A stretch of 64,000 bases of DNA from Hyphomicrobiaceae bacterium (lineage in GTDB: Bacteria; Pseudomonadota; Alphaproteobacteria; Rhizobiales; Hyphomicrobiaceae). Each line of letters opens with the position of its first letter. Positions within the stretch are counted from its first letter, which is position 1. The notes beneath the pieces were generated by a model, which worked only from the letters and a program-made list of their open reading frames with translations, was not told the DNA's origin and did not search any database. This document shows, piece after piece, positions 50,705-59,872 of this stretch. Made by a program: the position numbers and the translations under genes. The DNA lies in assembly GCA_023384095.1 (NCBI GenBank), contig JAHDXT010000004.1, positions 140,519 to 204,518 on the forward strand, written 5' to 3'.

Positions 50705-51167
50705 AGCCCACCGTGCATGTTCAGGTTTAGCGCGGGAAAAGCCTCAGTTCAGAGCTGTCGCATCTTGAGCCATGTATCCGGCCCTAATCACGGATCCCAC
50801 CAATCGAAGTGACATCGGTTCGCAACCATCCCGCCATCGGGCCTGAACGTCGTGGCCGATGCGCGATGGAATGGAGTGAGTTCCACATACGGTCCAACTG
50901 ATGCAATTCACCGAGGTTCCCCCTACAGAGGTTGGAGGAGCCACCAGGATTGCCAGGCCAAGAACGGAAGCTGAATCCAGTCGAGTAGCCACGGCTCCTG
51001 CCGGATGCCGCGATCTACCCCGGACAAGGCGATCGGCGACCTATGGCTCGCACTTGGGGTCCAGGGCATCCGCGAGCGCCTGGCGAAGAGCTGATGCATA
51101 GACCGGAGAATGGATCCGCCCTCTAGCGCCGGCGTTCCCCTTCCGAACAGCGAGAGGAGATGTCTTG
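50705..51167. other. Gap with no confirmed gene
   Basis: About 460 nt. It must contain the promoters of the divergent oxidoreductase and GYD genes. One plus-strand frame ends AIGDLWLALGVQGIRERLAK just before 51090 and could be the tail of a lost gene, but I do not recognise it. Nothing else is evident. Confidence 0.3.
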
Positions 51168-51470
51168 ATGGCCACGTTCATCATGCTGACCCGAGTCAGC
51201 GAGCAAGCTCTTCAGTCACCAAGCTCATTTGAGAAGCTAGGCCGCGATGTGTCAGAGCGCATTCGCAAGGATTGTCCTGAAGTGGAATGGAAGCAAAGTT
51301 ATGCGGTTCTCGGTCCTGCCGATTACCTCGACATCTTCACTGCTCCGGATATGGAGGCGGCCATGAAAGTTGCAACTGTGATCCGTTCATTTGGCCACGC
51401 TTCGACCGAAGTATGGGGAGCCACTGAGTGGGAGAACTTCAAAAATATTGTTTCGCCAATGGCGGCATAA
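51168..51470 (+). CDS. GYD-domain protein
   Basis: 100 residues from the ATG at 51168 (AGGAG 9 nt before). The GYD fold, a dimeric alpha/beta-barrel-like domain, is readable: FIMLTRVSEQALQSPSSFEK, WKQSYAVLGPADYLDIFTAP and MKVATVIRSFGHASTEVWGA. The GPADYLDI motif corresponds to the GxYD motif that names the family. Its role is unknown; the fold is shared with stress-response and haem-binding proteins. Single gene between oxidoreductase and rtcB. Confidence 0.82.
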   Translation: MATFIMLTRVSEQALQSPSSFEKLGRDVSERIRKDCPEVEWKQSYAVLGPADYLDIFTAPDMEAAMKVATVIRSFGHASTEVWGATEWENFKNIVSPMAA

Positions 51471-51522
51471 GCGGCGGCGCGTAATCGCGAGATAATGCGT
51501 GTCCGGCGCGGCTCTGCTCCCT

Positions 51523-52863
51523 TTATTCCTGAGAGGGATCGAACTCGCCTCGGCCGGCCATGACGACGATGCGTGGCCGGAGCCGGTGCACGACGCGCAC
51601 CGAATCGGCATGGTAGGCGATCACTTCGTCGAGGCGGCGATAGGCCATCGGACTCTCATCGAGGTCTCCGCCAACAAGGGTCACGCCTTGCGCGCGGAGC
51701 CAATCCTCCATCTCCTCACGCGAAAACTGGCGTCGGGCCTCTTTGCGGCCGAACAAGCGTCCGGCTCCGTGTATCGTCGAGTGCAGGAGCGCCCTGGCTT
51801 GCTCGCTGTCGAAGCCTTCGAGGATCACGGCTTCATCGCCCATGGAGCCGCCGACAAATCCTCGCTGGCCGGGAAACGCCGGCGTTGCACCCTTGCGCAC
51901 GACCCATAGGTGCTGGCCGAAGTGTTCCTCTCACCATGCGTAATTGTGATGATTGTGGACCGTTTCGGTGATCGATCCACCGATGATCTGGCGTACGCGC
52001 TCGACGACCCATTCGCGGCCAGCATAGGCATAGCGGCCGGCTAGTACCATGCCGGCGATGTAGCTCCGGCCGATTTCGCTATGCTCATCGACCACGGCAG
52101 GCGGGACGTTCATGCCTTCCTTGCCGCCGGCCATTTTCAGATAGCGGGTTGCGGTTGTGTGCCCGAGGCCGCGGCTCCCGAAGTGCGCGCCGATCCAGAC
52201 ATGACCATCCTCGCCCTCGAAGATGTCGACGTAGTGATTGCCTGCGCCAGCCGTGCCGAGTTGGGCCGCGGCTTTCTGGCGATAGTCCTCCATGCCGGAG
52301 GCTTCCCAGGCGTCGTCGTCATCGAGAAGCTCATGCTCGACGCGCTCAGGGTTGTCGCGGCCGAGGCCGAATGGAATGGCGCGGGCAATGTCTCTGGCAA
52401 TGGCGGCAACGCGATCGGCAATGTCGCTGAAGTGGGTGTCGAGCCGTACCGCAAGGTTTCCGCAGGCGATGTCGAAGCCGACGCCCGAGATGCTGATCTG
52501 GCCTTCGTAGGCAATGACGCCGCCCACCGGCTGGGCATAGCCCAAATGACCATCTGCGCAGAGCGCGCCCGCCACCACATTGCCGACGCTCATGCAATTG
52601 CGCATCTGCTGAATGGTTGCTTCCTCGTGATCGCCGACCACGGTGAGCGGGCTGTTTTGATACTGGGCTTTCTGTGGCCCCAGAGTTTCTGCCAGGGCTT
52701 TCGCCTCTTCGGCCATGCGCTCCTGCCGCGCGGCCAGCCGGAACTCGACCCAGGCAGGCATTGTGCGGTCGCTGCCGGGCAGCGGCACGCGGCTATCCGG
52801 ATCGATTCCAGCCAGTGCTGCCATTTCGCGGGCCCGTGCCTCGTTTGGATCCTTACGTCTCAT
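51523..52863 (-). pseudogene. rtcB: RtcB RNA ligase gene with an in-frame TGA
   Basis: From the ATG at 52863 the frame encodes an RtcB-family protein: GALCADGHLGYAQPVGG, GFDIACGNLAVRL (metal Cys), GAGNHYVDIFEGEDGH, HFGSRGLGH and TVHNHHNYAW. TGA at 51931-51933 then stops it. In the same frame the protein continues EEHFGQHLWVVRKGATPAFP, GQRGFVGGSMGDEAVILEG and so on to 51523. The two halves make one RtcB of normal length (446 codons plus stop). A single C-to-T change from CGA (Arg) would create the TGA. The C-terminal half carries the guanylylation His region (LLHSTIHGAGRLFGRKEA), so the truncated protein would be inactive. Confidence 0.8.
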
Positions 52864-52978
52864 TGGACCAATCCACGCTACCTTTCTCAGGGGCCACAGC
52901 GCCAAGCGCGTCTACTAGCCGCGCTCGTTGGCCGATGGCATGCTGAATGGTTTGCTTAACCAAGAACTGGCAGCGCGA

Positions 52979-53454
52979 TTACGTGCTACGTTGCAGCAGG
53001 CTGCTGAGCATCCAGGCGGTCTTCTCGTGTTGCATCACGCGCTGGGTCGCGAGGTCTACCGTCGCGACATCACCCCGCTCCTCGGCCGTGGCGACGGCCT
53101 GCAGAGCAGCGCGCGACGCGGTGGTATGATCCGACAACAACTGACTCAACATTGCATCCGCGCCTGGCGCATCGTCTCTTCCGCGATGGAGCTCAGGTTC
53201 GCGAACTCCGAAAAGCTTCCGGGTGCCTTGACCCCCAACGCGCGCATCCGCTCCGCTATGTCATCAATGGCTTCTGCAAGTCCCGTGTATTGCTCCTGAA
53301 ACAGCGGGTGCAACGGCTCGAACTGAGGTCGGACCACGTTCCAGTGAAATCCCTGCGTCTTGAGGTAGATCATGTAGCTGTCCGCGAGCAGGCGTCCCAG
53401 GACAGAAGCGGTTTCTGCTCGTGCAGCCTTGTCATTCACGTAGGGACTGGCCAT
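52979..53454 (-). pseudogene. dps: Dps-family ferritin-like protein with a frameshift
   Basis: The first 102 codons encode the Dps N-terminus and ferroxidase region (LLADSYMIYLKTQGFHWNVV, FQEQYTGLAEAIDDIAERMR), then stop at 53146. In the next frame the fold continues to TAA at 52979-52981 (AMLSQLLSDHTTASRAALQA, VMQHEKTAWMLSSLLQ). A single base missing near 53163 explains this; with it restored the protein has the usual length (about 158 residues). Dps binds DNA and stores iron, protecting against H2O2. It lies beside the TGA-interrupted rtcB gene. Confidence 0.8.
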
Positions 53455-53529
53455 CCTGTCTCTCCTATCTAGCCGGGCTTTGGCGCATTTTCCTCGCGCA
53501 GTGGCGAAATAATAATATCTGCGACCGGA

Positions 53530-54423
53530 TTATGACCTCGCCGGAATCAGATCCTTCATGTCCTCCGGCAATTGTCCTCGGACTTCCGCGATCTGCCCTG
53601 GCGATACGTTATCGGCAACAACGTCGAAAATCGCTTGAATAACCCGGCTCGCATTCTCCGCGGTTGCGCCAATCGATTTGCTTACCTCGTCCTCCATGGC
53701 CTGCCTGGTCACGTCGCGGTCCGGGCCACTCAGGCACTGATCCAGATGCGGTTTAAGCATCGACGGAAACTGCGCAATGAGATCCTGTGCTTCGTCCGGT
53801 GTCAGACGCCGGCACAGCATGCAGCAGGCGATCAACAGGGCACGCTCCGAGCGATCCCGCTCCAAACCGGTCGCCTCAACCACTGCCTGTATCATTCTGG
53901 CGTATGTCGCTTCGGCACGCGCCTTAGCGCGCATCAGGGCGCGCGTACGCGATTGGGCAGTTATTGCCGCACTCGGATGCAGCATGCCAGCAGGCTTTTG
54001 AGGCGCCTCGACTTCAAGTTGAGCGCTGACGATGCCTTGCAGGTGCTCAAGGGCCACCGAACCATCCACTATCAGATCGTCGAATGTGACGAACCCAACG
54101 GGCCGGCCCCCTTCCATCAGCGGAATGCGCCGAACGCCGTTTTCCCTCATGAGGCGGACCAATTCTTCGATTTCCCCGCCGATGTCGCAGGCGATCACCT
54201 CTTCTGACATGATTTCGCTGACCGGCGTCGTTTGCGGGTCTAGTTTTCCTCCAATCACCGCCAGCGCGAGATCGCGGTCGGTGATGATGCCCGCAACACC
54301 GGGCTGGCCACTGACAAGCACGGCGCCAATATGGTTGTCTTCCATCGCTCGCGCGGCCTGATAAGCCGTTGCCTTTGGGTTCAAAATCACCACTCGCGTT
54401 CTACGGAATTGCTCAAGTGACAC
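53530..54423 (-). CDS. CBS-pair protein with a C-terminal DUF2267 domain
   Basis: 297 residues from the GTG at 54423 (AGGAGG 6 nt upstream). Two CBS motifs occupy residues about 5-125 (IGAVLVSGQPGVAGIITDRD, RRIPLMEGGRPVGFVTFDDL). A helical DUF2267-like domain covers about 160-290 (DRSERALLIACCMLCRRLTP, EDEVSKSIGATAENASRVIQ). CBS pairs bind adenine nucleotides and may signal energy status; the partner target is unknown. The stop is 76 nt from the dps gene, so they may form one unit with dps and rtcB downstream. Confidence 0.85.
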   Translation of the reverse strand: MSLEQFRRTRVVILNPKATAYQAARAMEDNHIGAVLVSGQPGVAGIITDRDLALAVIGGKLDPQTTPVSEIMSEEVIACDIGGEIEELVRLMRENGVRRIPLMEGGRPVGFVTFDDLIVDGSVALEHLQGIVSAQLEVEAPQKPAGMLHPSAAITAQSRTRALMRAKARAEATYARMIQAVVEATGLERDRSERALLIACCMLCRRLTPDEAQDLIAQFPSMLKPHLDQCLSGPDRDVTRQAMEDEVSKSIGATAENASRVIQAIFDVVADNVSPGQIAEVRGQLPEDMKDLIPARS

Positions 54424-54533
54424 GCTGAGCCTCCTGCCTGATGATCAGGCCCCCTGAAAAAGGGCCAACACGCCTTCGTTCATTAAAGGGCTTCACATCG
54501 ACTGCTATTACCCGTCGACAGCAGGAATCAAAG

Positions 54534-55046
54534 CTAGAGCATCGGGCGATTAATCTGTACATAGCCGACATCCTTGAGATAGTTGCGGCACTCCTGCGGA
54601 TCGAAGAGGTTGCAGATATCGCCGATGGCACCGCAAAGCGCATCGTAGGTGCGCGCCTTAGCTTTGCGGAGCAGTTGCTTTCCGCGGCCAGCAGTGTTTT
54701 TTTTATAGGTGAAGCCCTCTCGGCACAACAACTTGGACAGGTTCGAGGGATCGACCGTCACGTCATGTTCCGCCTCCAGCCAGGCCGCCAGATCCGGCAT
54801 GGTGATGTCCGGTTGGGCTTCGACCTTGGCGAGAATGCAAGCGCGATAGGGGCCAAGCTTGCCCGATCCTGTCGGCCGGCCCTGCCGTGCCGGCTCGACC
54901 GAGCCCGTGGCGGCGAAGCGCGCCTGAATGCGCACCGCCGTCGACGGCGCAACCTCGAACTGGCCGGCCACCGCCCGCCGCGACTTGCCGCTCGCAATGC
55001 CGCGCACCATCCGCATCCGCATGTCCGGTGAAATTGCCCTTCCCAT
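54534..55046 (-). CDS. Internally deleted IS630-family transposase
   Basis: 170 residues from the ATG at 55046. The N-terminal helix-turn-helix part is intact (MGRAISPDMRMRMVRGIASG, ASTAVRIQ-like paired domain, NLSKLLCREGFTYKKN). It then jumps to the last residues of an IS630 transposase (KARTYDALCGAIGDICNLFD, PQECRNYLKDVGY). The whole DDE catalytic domain between them is missing. An A8 run on the minus strand (54697-54704) is at the usual position of the slippery site between orfA and orfB. The product cannot transpose but could bind the ends. Confidence 0.8.
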   Translation of the reverse strand: MGRAISPDMRMRMVRGIASGKSRRAVAGQFEVAPSTAVRIQARFAATGSVEPARQGRPTGSGKLGPYRACILAKVEAQPDITMPDLAAWLEAEHDVTVDPSNLSKLLCREGFTYKKNTAGRGKQLLRKAKARTYDALCGAIGDICNLFDPQECRNYLKDVGYVQINRPML

Positions 55047-55128
55047 GAGCCACCCCCTTCGATGACCAATGGGAATCACTGTTCGCCCAAAAAGGGAATC
55101 CCCGATTCACACTTCCTGCCCGACGCTC
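54537..55128. mobile_element. IS630-family deletion derivative, about 592 bp
   Basis: Ends are GAGCATCGGGC (54537 on) and GCCCGACGCTC (to 55128), inverted repeats matching at 10 of 11 positions. Each is flanked by TA, the target duplication of IS630 elements. The single gene inside is the truncated transposase. The size and retained ends make it a MITE-like element that a full-length relative could move. Confidence 0.7.
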
Positions 55129-55694
55129 TAGGGGGTATGCCCTGCCAAATAACTCTTCGATTATTGAGCCGGCTGACGAGCGCGCTGATCATCAGCAGAT
55201 CGGTTGCGCGGCTTATCGAGCAAGCATTCGACGCGAAGAACTCTTCGCCTATCTCACCAAGCTGCAGCTCCCTTTCGCCGAAAGCCGTGATTATGGCGAT
55301 CTCGATCGCCGTCGCAAAAGGCGACATCACATCCTGTGAAACAGATCTTGCTCCGCGCGCGTAGCCAAAGCATGACCGCCGCTTGAAAGCGCCACAGCAC
55401 CGTGTTTCACGTCATCCCATACTGGCCAGCGGATTGGTGCTGGCCAGCGGATTGGACCAAATCAGGCACCAATACTGCAGCGGCCCTTTACACTCACCAC
55501 AACAACGGCCCGTGCCGAGGGTTCCAAAATCCAAGAAATCGCTGTTTTCGATGCTGCTGAATCATCTTCGGCACGGTAAGAACTTATGGGAGGCGGGAGA
55601 ACCTTCGCTCAAAGAAGCCGGAGACCGGCTCCGTTGCCGCCGATGCCGAATACTCCAACGAGTGTGTCAATCCTTTTGAACGAGCGCGCTAATG
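55129..55694. other. Gap with a possible gene fragment
   Basis: About 565 nt between the IS630 derivative and the HWE kinase gene. A plus-strand frame from 55136 to TGA at 55334-55336 has a protein-like composition (IRREELFAYLTKLQLPFAES) but begins at the IS end without a start codon, so it may be the tail of a gene cut by the element. I do not recognise it. The rest contains only a short tandem repeat. Confidence 0.3.
55422..55455. repeat. Two-copy direct repeat, 18-bp period
   Basis: CTGGCCAGCGGATTGG occurs at 55422-55437 and again at 55440-55455. It is a simple duplication in non-coding or degenerate sequence. Confidence 0.7.
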
Positions 55695-57389
55695 TCATTG
55701 CCCCCCACCGGGCTGCTCACTCAGGCAAGCATGAGGCAGGATGATTGTGCACGTCAGCCCATCCTTTCTCCAATCGACATCTGCCGACCCACCAATGCTA
55801 GCCACCACCCGCTCCAGAAGAGTGTGTCCGAAGCCTTTTCGCGCCGGGGGTGTCACCGCCGGTCCACCGACTTCGGTCCAGCGTAGTTCCAGCCCCTGCT
55901 TTCCGGATGGAGCTGCCGTCTTCTGCCATTCAATTTCGATTCGCCCGGAAGAGGTCGAAAGGGCACCGTATTTCGCCGCGTTGGTCGCTAGCTCATGCAG
56001 AACCATTCCAATGTCCTGCGCGGCTGATGCCTGAAGGGCAACATCGGGGCCGCTGCATTTAACCCGCCCGCCAGCTCTAAGGAATGGCCCCATGTGGGCG
56101 TCCATGAGTTCCATAATTGGGACCGCGCCCCACCCACGCTCGGTCAGAATATCATGTGACCGCGCAATACCAGCCAAACGTTCGCTAAACGACCGCAGGA
56201 ATTCTGGGACGTCAGTACACCGACGCGCGCTTTGACGCGCGATCACTTGGATTATTGCAAGCAGGTTCTTGGATCGATGATTGAGTTCATGCACGATGGT
56301 TTGGATGCGCTCCTCATTGGTCCGCAACTCCTGTTCCCGGGCTGTGATGTGATTTGCCGCTACGGACAGACTTGCGGCAACTTGGTTGGCTTCCCTAACC
56401 AGGCCGGCTCTGTAGTAGAAGGCGCTCGATTCGCCGACTTGTTCTGCCGCTGCTGCAAGACGTCTAAGCGCAGTCCGAATGGCTAGGGCTGATAGGACCG
56501 CAGCAACAGCTGAGCCAATGAGGGCAAAGATTACCGAGCGACTGGCTGCTGCAATGAATTTGTTCATCCTCGCGTCAAGCGGGGCCTTTGGTTCCCAGAC
56601 GAGAGCCTGCCATCCAGAGAGGCGTGATTGAGACCGGGTAACGAATGCAGGACGTCCTTTCTCATCTACTGCCTCAAGGACCGCCCCGGGGGGGTGATCC
56701 GTCGGCAGCTGCCAAACCGATTTGGCTCCATAGCGCCGAGGATCGTCGGAGTGAGCAACCACCCTGCCTTGAGTGTCAACAATGGATGCAAGCCAGTCCT
56801 GGGGGCGGAATGTCCGGTCCAGCACATCCGCAAGCGCCGTCTTACGCGGGACATAGGTGAGCACGTAAACAATATTCCCATCGACCACCACCGGTGCTCT
56901 GACCGAGAAGAAGGGTTCTGTAAAAAAGGGGCCGGTTGCGAGATCCCGGACCATCGGTTGCCCGGTTGCGAAGACGAGATGCGCAGCATCAGCATCGGCA
57001 GCTTGAGGCAGGGCCGCGCCTTCTGGAGCTGCAGTATTGACGAGCTGTCGGAAGCTTCGGTCGACGAGGATGAAATGCCCTCCAGTATACTGAGCGGCAC
57101 CGCGGAGATGTTTTGTTTGCTCCGCGATATCGCTCTGCCGCAAAGTATTCGATTGCGCGGTCACTTGCGCTGTTTTCAGGAATACACGCAGTTCGCGTTC
57201 CAGGGCTTCGGCCAGGACAGCTGACTGACGACTGAGCTGAGCAAAGTTTTCACCCCTCTCCTCAGCCATGTGCTGGCGAGCACCCGATAGAATCAAAGCG
57301 AAGAAAGGCAGCAACGAGCCGACAAACATCACCGCGAGCAAAGCCGCGACTGGATAACCTTTCTGCTGAAGTCGGAGCTCAGAGGACAT
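55695..57389 (-). CDS. HWE-family sensor histidine kinase
   Basis: 564 residues from the ATG at 57389. Order: transmembrane helix (about 12-35), periplasmic double-Cache-like sensor (about 36-270), second helix (about 280-302), a HAMP-like linker and a coiled coil, then the HWE kinase core: HELNHRSKNLLAIIQVIARQ (phospho-His), LHELATNAAKYGALS (N box), LRWTEVGGPAV (the W-x-E of HWE kinases) and GFGHTLLERVVASIGG (G box). HWE kinases often act in general stress or light responses with orphan regulators. No response regulator is adjacent. Confidence 0.9.
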   Translation of the reverse strand: MSSELRLQQKGYPVAALLAVMFVGSLLPFFALILSGARQHMAEERGENFAQLSRQSAVLAEALERELRVFLKTAQVTAQSNTLRQSDIAEQTKHLRGAAQYTGGHFILVDRSFRQLVNTAAPEGAALPQAADADAAHLVFATGQPMVRDLATGPFFTEPFFSVRAPVVVDGNIVYVLTYVPRKTALADVLDRTFRPQDWLASIVDTQGRVVAHSDDPRRYGAKSVWQLPTDHPPGAVLEAVDEKGRPAFVTRSQSRLSGWQALVWEPKAPLDARMNKFIAAASRSVIFALIGSAVAAVLSALAIRTALRRLAAAAEQVGESSAFYYRAGLVREANQVAASLSVAANHITAREQELRTNEERIQTIVHELNHRSKNLLAIIQVIARQSARRCTDVPEFLRSFSERLAGIARSHDILTERGWGAVPIMELMDAHMGPFLRAGGRVKCSGPDVALQASAAQDIGMVLHELATNAAKYGALSTSSGRIEIEWQKTAAPSGKQGLELRWTEVGGPAVTPPARKGFGHTLLERVVASIGGSADVDWRKDGLTCTIILPHACLSEQPGGGQ

Positions 57390-57691
57390 GCCGGAACCGC
57401 GAACCAAGGCGTCCTGGCATAACGTTCATGTTGCATATCGGTTTGATGAGCGTTCCAGAGCAGGCCCGCTAAACGTGCCGTCTGCGACCGGGCTTTGGCC
57501 TGTCAGTAGCGACCTGGCAAGCGCTCGGCCTCGCAGGCGGCGGTGGAGCACCGGCGTGACCTCCATGCGGCCGGGGCCTGACCAGACCAGCAACTGGAGC
57601 AACCGCCAACGTGTCTCGCAGCGTTGATCATGCCAGAGCCGAGTGCCAACGATGAAAGTGACAAGATTGGCTGAGACCAGCAGGAGCTCTC
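57390..57691. other. Divergent promoter region of the kinase and mgtE genes
   Basis: About 300 nt with no gene seen. It must contain the promoters for the HWE kinase (-) and mgtE (+). No Mg2+ riboswitch fold is recognisable by eye. Confidence 0.3.
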
Positions 57692-59065
57692 ATGGCAAGA
57701 ACCCGCGCCGTTGTGGAACCGGACACCAATCCCATCGCACTCCCCGCACAGATCGCGCAGCGGCACGTCAGCGACGCTGTCGAGATCCTGAACGCGCTGT
57801 CACCCGAGGCTGCCACTGATGCCCTCGCTGATCTCCCGCACGAGCGGGCCGTAGATGTCTTCGACAATCCGGATCTTGTTGCAGCAGCCAACATCATCCA
57901 GCGCCTTCCGACGGAGCGGGCGTCGGCTCTGCTCGGAGAGCTATCGGCCGATCGCGCGGCCGCCATCCTGCGGGGCCTGGACGAAGTTGCGCGCATGCGG
58001 CTGCTGGACCGCCTTGATCCTGAAACCCAGGCTTCTTTGCATCAGTTGCTCTCGTATCCCCGAGACACGGCAGGGGGCCTGATGACGACGGAATTCGTGT
58101 CCGTCCCGCCCTCATGGACAGTCGAAGCAACGCTCCAGCATATCCGGGAGGTCGAGCGCACACGTGAGACCGTATACGCGATCTACATCGTCGAGCCGGA
58201 GACCCGGAAGCTTCTGCGCACAACGAGCTTGCGTCGGCTAATCACCCAGGACCCGACCGCGCCGATCCTCTCAATTTCACCGGACCACCATCCGATTGTG
58301 GTCACGCCCATGACCGACCAGGAAGATGCTGCCCGACTCATCACGAGATACGATCTCCTGGCAGTCCCGGTGGTCGACGATTCAGGCCAGATGCTCGGCA
58401 TCGTGACGGTCGACGACATCATGGACAGCCTCATCAGGGAGAGTACTGAGGACGTGCAGAAGTTCGGGGGCATGCAGGCGCTCGACCTGCGCTACATGGA
58501 CGTCGGCTTTCTTGAGATGATCAAGAAGCGGGGCGGATGGCTCGCCGTGTTGTTCATGGGCGAGATGTTAACGGCGAGCGCCATGCAACACTTTGAGGCC
58601 GATATTGCCAAGGCGGTTGTCCTGACCCTCTTTATTCCTCTGATCATGAGTTCCGGCGGGAACTCGGGCTCGCAGGCGACCTCCCTGGTCACCCGCGCCC
58701 TGGCACTGCAAGAGTTGCGGCTCCGCCAATGGTGGCGTGTGGCTTTAAGAGAGCTGCCTACCGGCTTTGCGCTCGGTGCCATCCTCGGACTGATCGGCAT
58801 GGGCCGGATCGCGCTTTGGCAGGTTGCTGGGTTTTACGATTACGGCGAGTATTGGGGTTTGGTCGCACTCACCGTCGGCACAGCTTTGGTGGGCGTTGTT
58901 GCTTTCGGGTCGGTTGTCGGCTCGATGCTTCCGTTCGCCCTGCAGGCATTCAAATTCGATCCGGCCAGCGCCTCGGCGCCCTTCGTTGCAACTCTCGTCG
59001 ACGTTTGCGGAATTGTTATCTATTTCAGTATCGCCCTTCTCTTTCTGACGGGGACTCTCCTTTGA
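57692..59065 (+). CDS. mgtE: Magnesium transporter MgtE
   Basis: 457 residues from the ATG at 57692 (CAGGAG upstream). Order: N-terminal MgtE_N superhelical domain (about 25-135, ADLPHERAVDVFDNPDLVAA, LLGELSADRAAAILRGLDE), a CBS pair (about 135-265, RDTAGGLMTTEFVSVPPSWT, DDSGQMLGIVTVDDIMD) and a five-helix membrane domain with the conserved GGNSGSQATSLVTRALAL. MgtE is a Mg2+-gated channel for Mg2+ uptake, with possible Co2+ transport. All features are intact. Single gene on the plus strand; a broken SLC13 transporter lies convergent to it. Confidence 0.93.
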   Translation: MARTRAVVEPDTNPIALPAQIAQRHVSDAVEILNALSPEAATDALADLPHERAVDVFDNPDLVAAANIIQRLPTERASALLGELSADRAAAILRGLDEVARMRLLDRLDPETQASLHQLLSYPRDTAGGLMTTEFVSVPPSWTVEATLQHIREVERTRETVYAIYIVEPETRKLLRTTSLRRLITQDPTAPILSISPDHHPIVVTPMTDQEDAARLITRYDLLAVPVVDDSGQMLGIVTVDDIMDSLIRESTEDVQKFGGMQALDLRYMDVGFLEMIKKRGGWLAVLFMGEMLTASAMQHFEADIAKAVVLTLFIPLIMSSGGNSGSQATSLVTRALALQELRLRQWWRVALRELPTGFALGAILGLIGMGRIALWQVAGFYDYGEYWGLVALTVGTALVGVVAFGSVVGSMLPFALQAFKFDPASASAPFVATLVDVCGIVIYFSIALLFLTGTLL

Positions 59066-59383
59066 CGGGTCTCGGGATTGGCATGAATAGGATTCGCACC
59101 GCAAGGGACCCGTTGGGGCACTTACCGTGCCGATACGCCATTGCCGCAAGGGGCAGGCCCTCGAAGCCGGAGAATGCTCGCGGTTGCATGCCGTTGTGTG
59201 GAAGCCGGGGTCAACCAAGCACTCCTAAACTCTTTTGTGAGGAACGCTCTAAAGGTATCCGTTCGCGGGCGCGCGATCGCGTCAGACCATGACCGCAGCC
59301 CGGCACCAGCGACGTTGATTGCGGCGCGGCGACATTCCTATTGCTCTTCAAAGCTTTCGTTCTCGATTGCCCTGCAGGTGCTG
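59066..59383. other. Convergent intergenic region
   Basis: About 320 nt between the mgtE and SLC13 3' ends. No gene, IS end or clear terminator hairpin is recognised. Confidence 0.3.
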
Positions 59384-59872
59384 TCAGAACGGCCACACGA
59401 CCATGATCGCCGGAACTGAAACGATCACGACGACGATCTCGAGCGGGAGCCCCACCCGCCAGTAATCACCGAAGCGGTATCCGCCTGGCTCAAGAATGAG
59501 CGCATTGTTCTGGTGACCGATGGGGGTCAGGAACGCGCAGGACGAGCCTACGGCGACCGCCATCAGAAACGGGTCGGGGCTGGTGCCAAGCTGTCCCGAC
59601 ATGCTGACAGCGATGGGCGCGATGACCAGGGCGGCCGCGCTATTGTTGATGAAGTCCGTGAGCAGCAGGGTCACCAACAAAAGTATCAGCAATGCCCAAA
59701 CTGGCGCCAAGCCACTCATGCCAGATAATAGCGCGTTCGCAACCAGGGTCGCTGTGCCCGTCGATTCCAGTGCCGCGCCCACGGGAAACATGGCCCCGAT
59801 AAGGACAATGACCGGCCAGTCGATTGCGTCGTAAAGCTCGTTGAGCGGCACGAGGTTAGTCGCAACCATTAG
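59384..59872 (-). pseudogene. C-terminal part of an SLC13 transporter, split by an IS5 element
   Basis: The minus strand continues the protein cut at 61261: MVATNLVPLNELYDAIDWPV, then GAALESTGTATLVANALLSG, FINNSAAALVIAPIAVSMSG and FLTPIGHQNNALI, ending at 59384. It holds the second half of the membrane domain with the conserved SNT-like FINNSAAA motif. Removing the IS and one TTAG copy restores an uninterrupted frame with ILAATL-MVATNLV at the junction. Confidence 0.92.

Noticed and set aside
51931..51933. Selenocysteine at the TGA in rtcB
   Set aside because: The homologous position appears to be Arg in the AW-x-E context, not Cys, and no SECIS-like hairpin was recognised just downstream.
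55422..55455. CRISPR-like repeat
   Set aside because: Only two adjacent copies at an 18-bp period without spacers; no cas genes or further repeats in the window.
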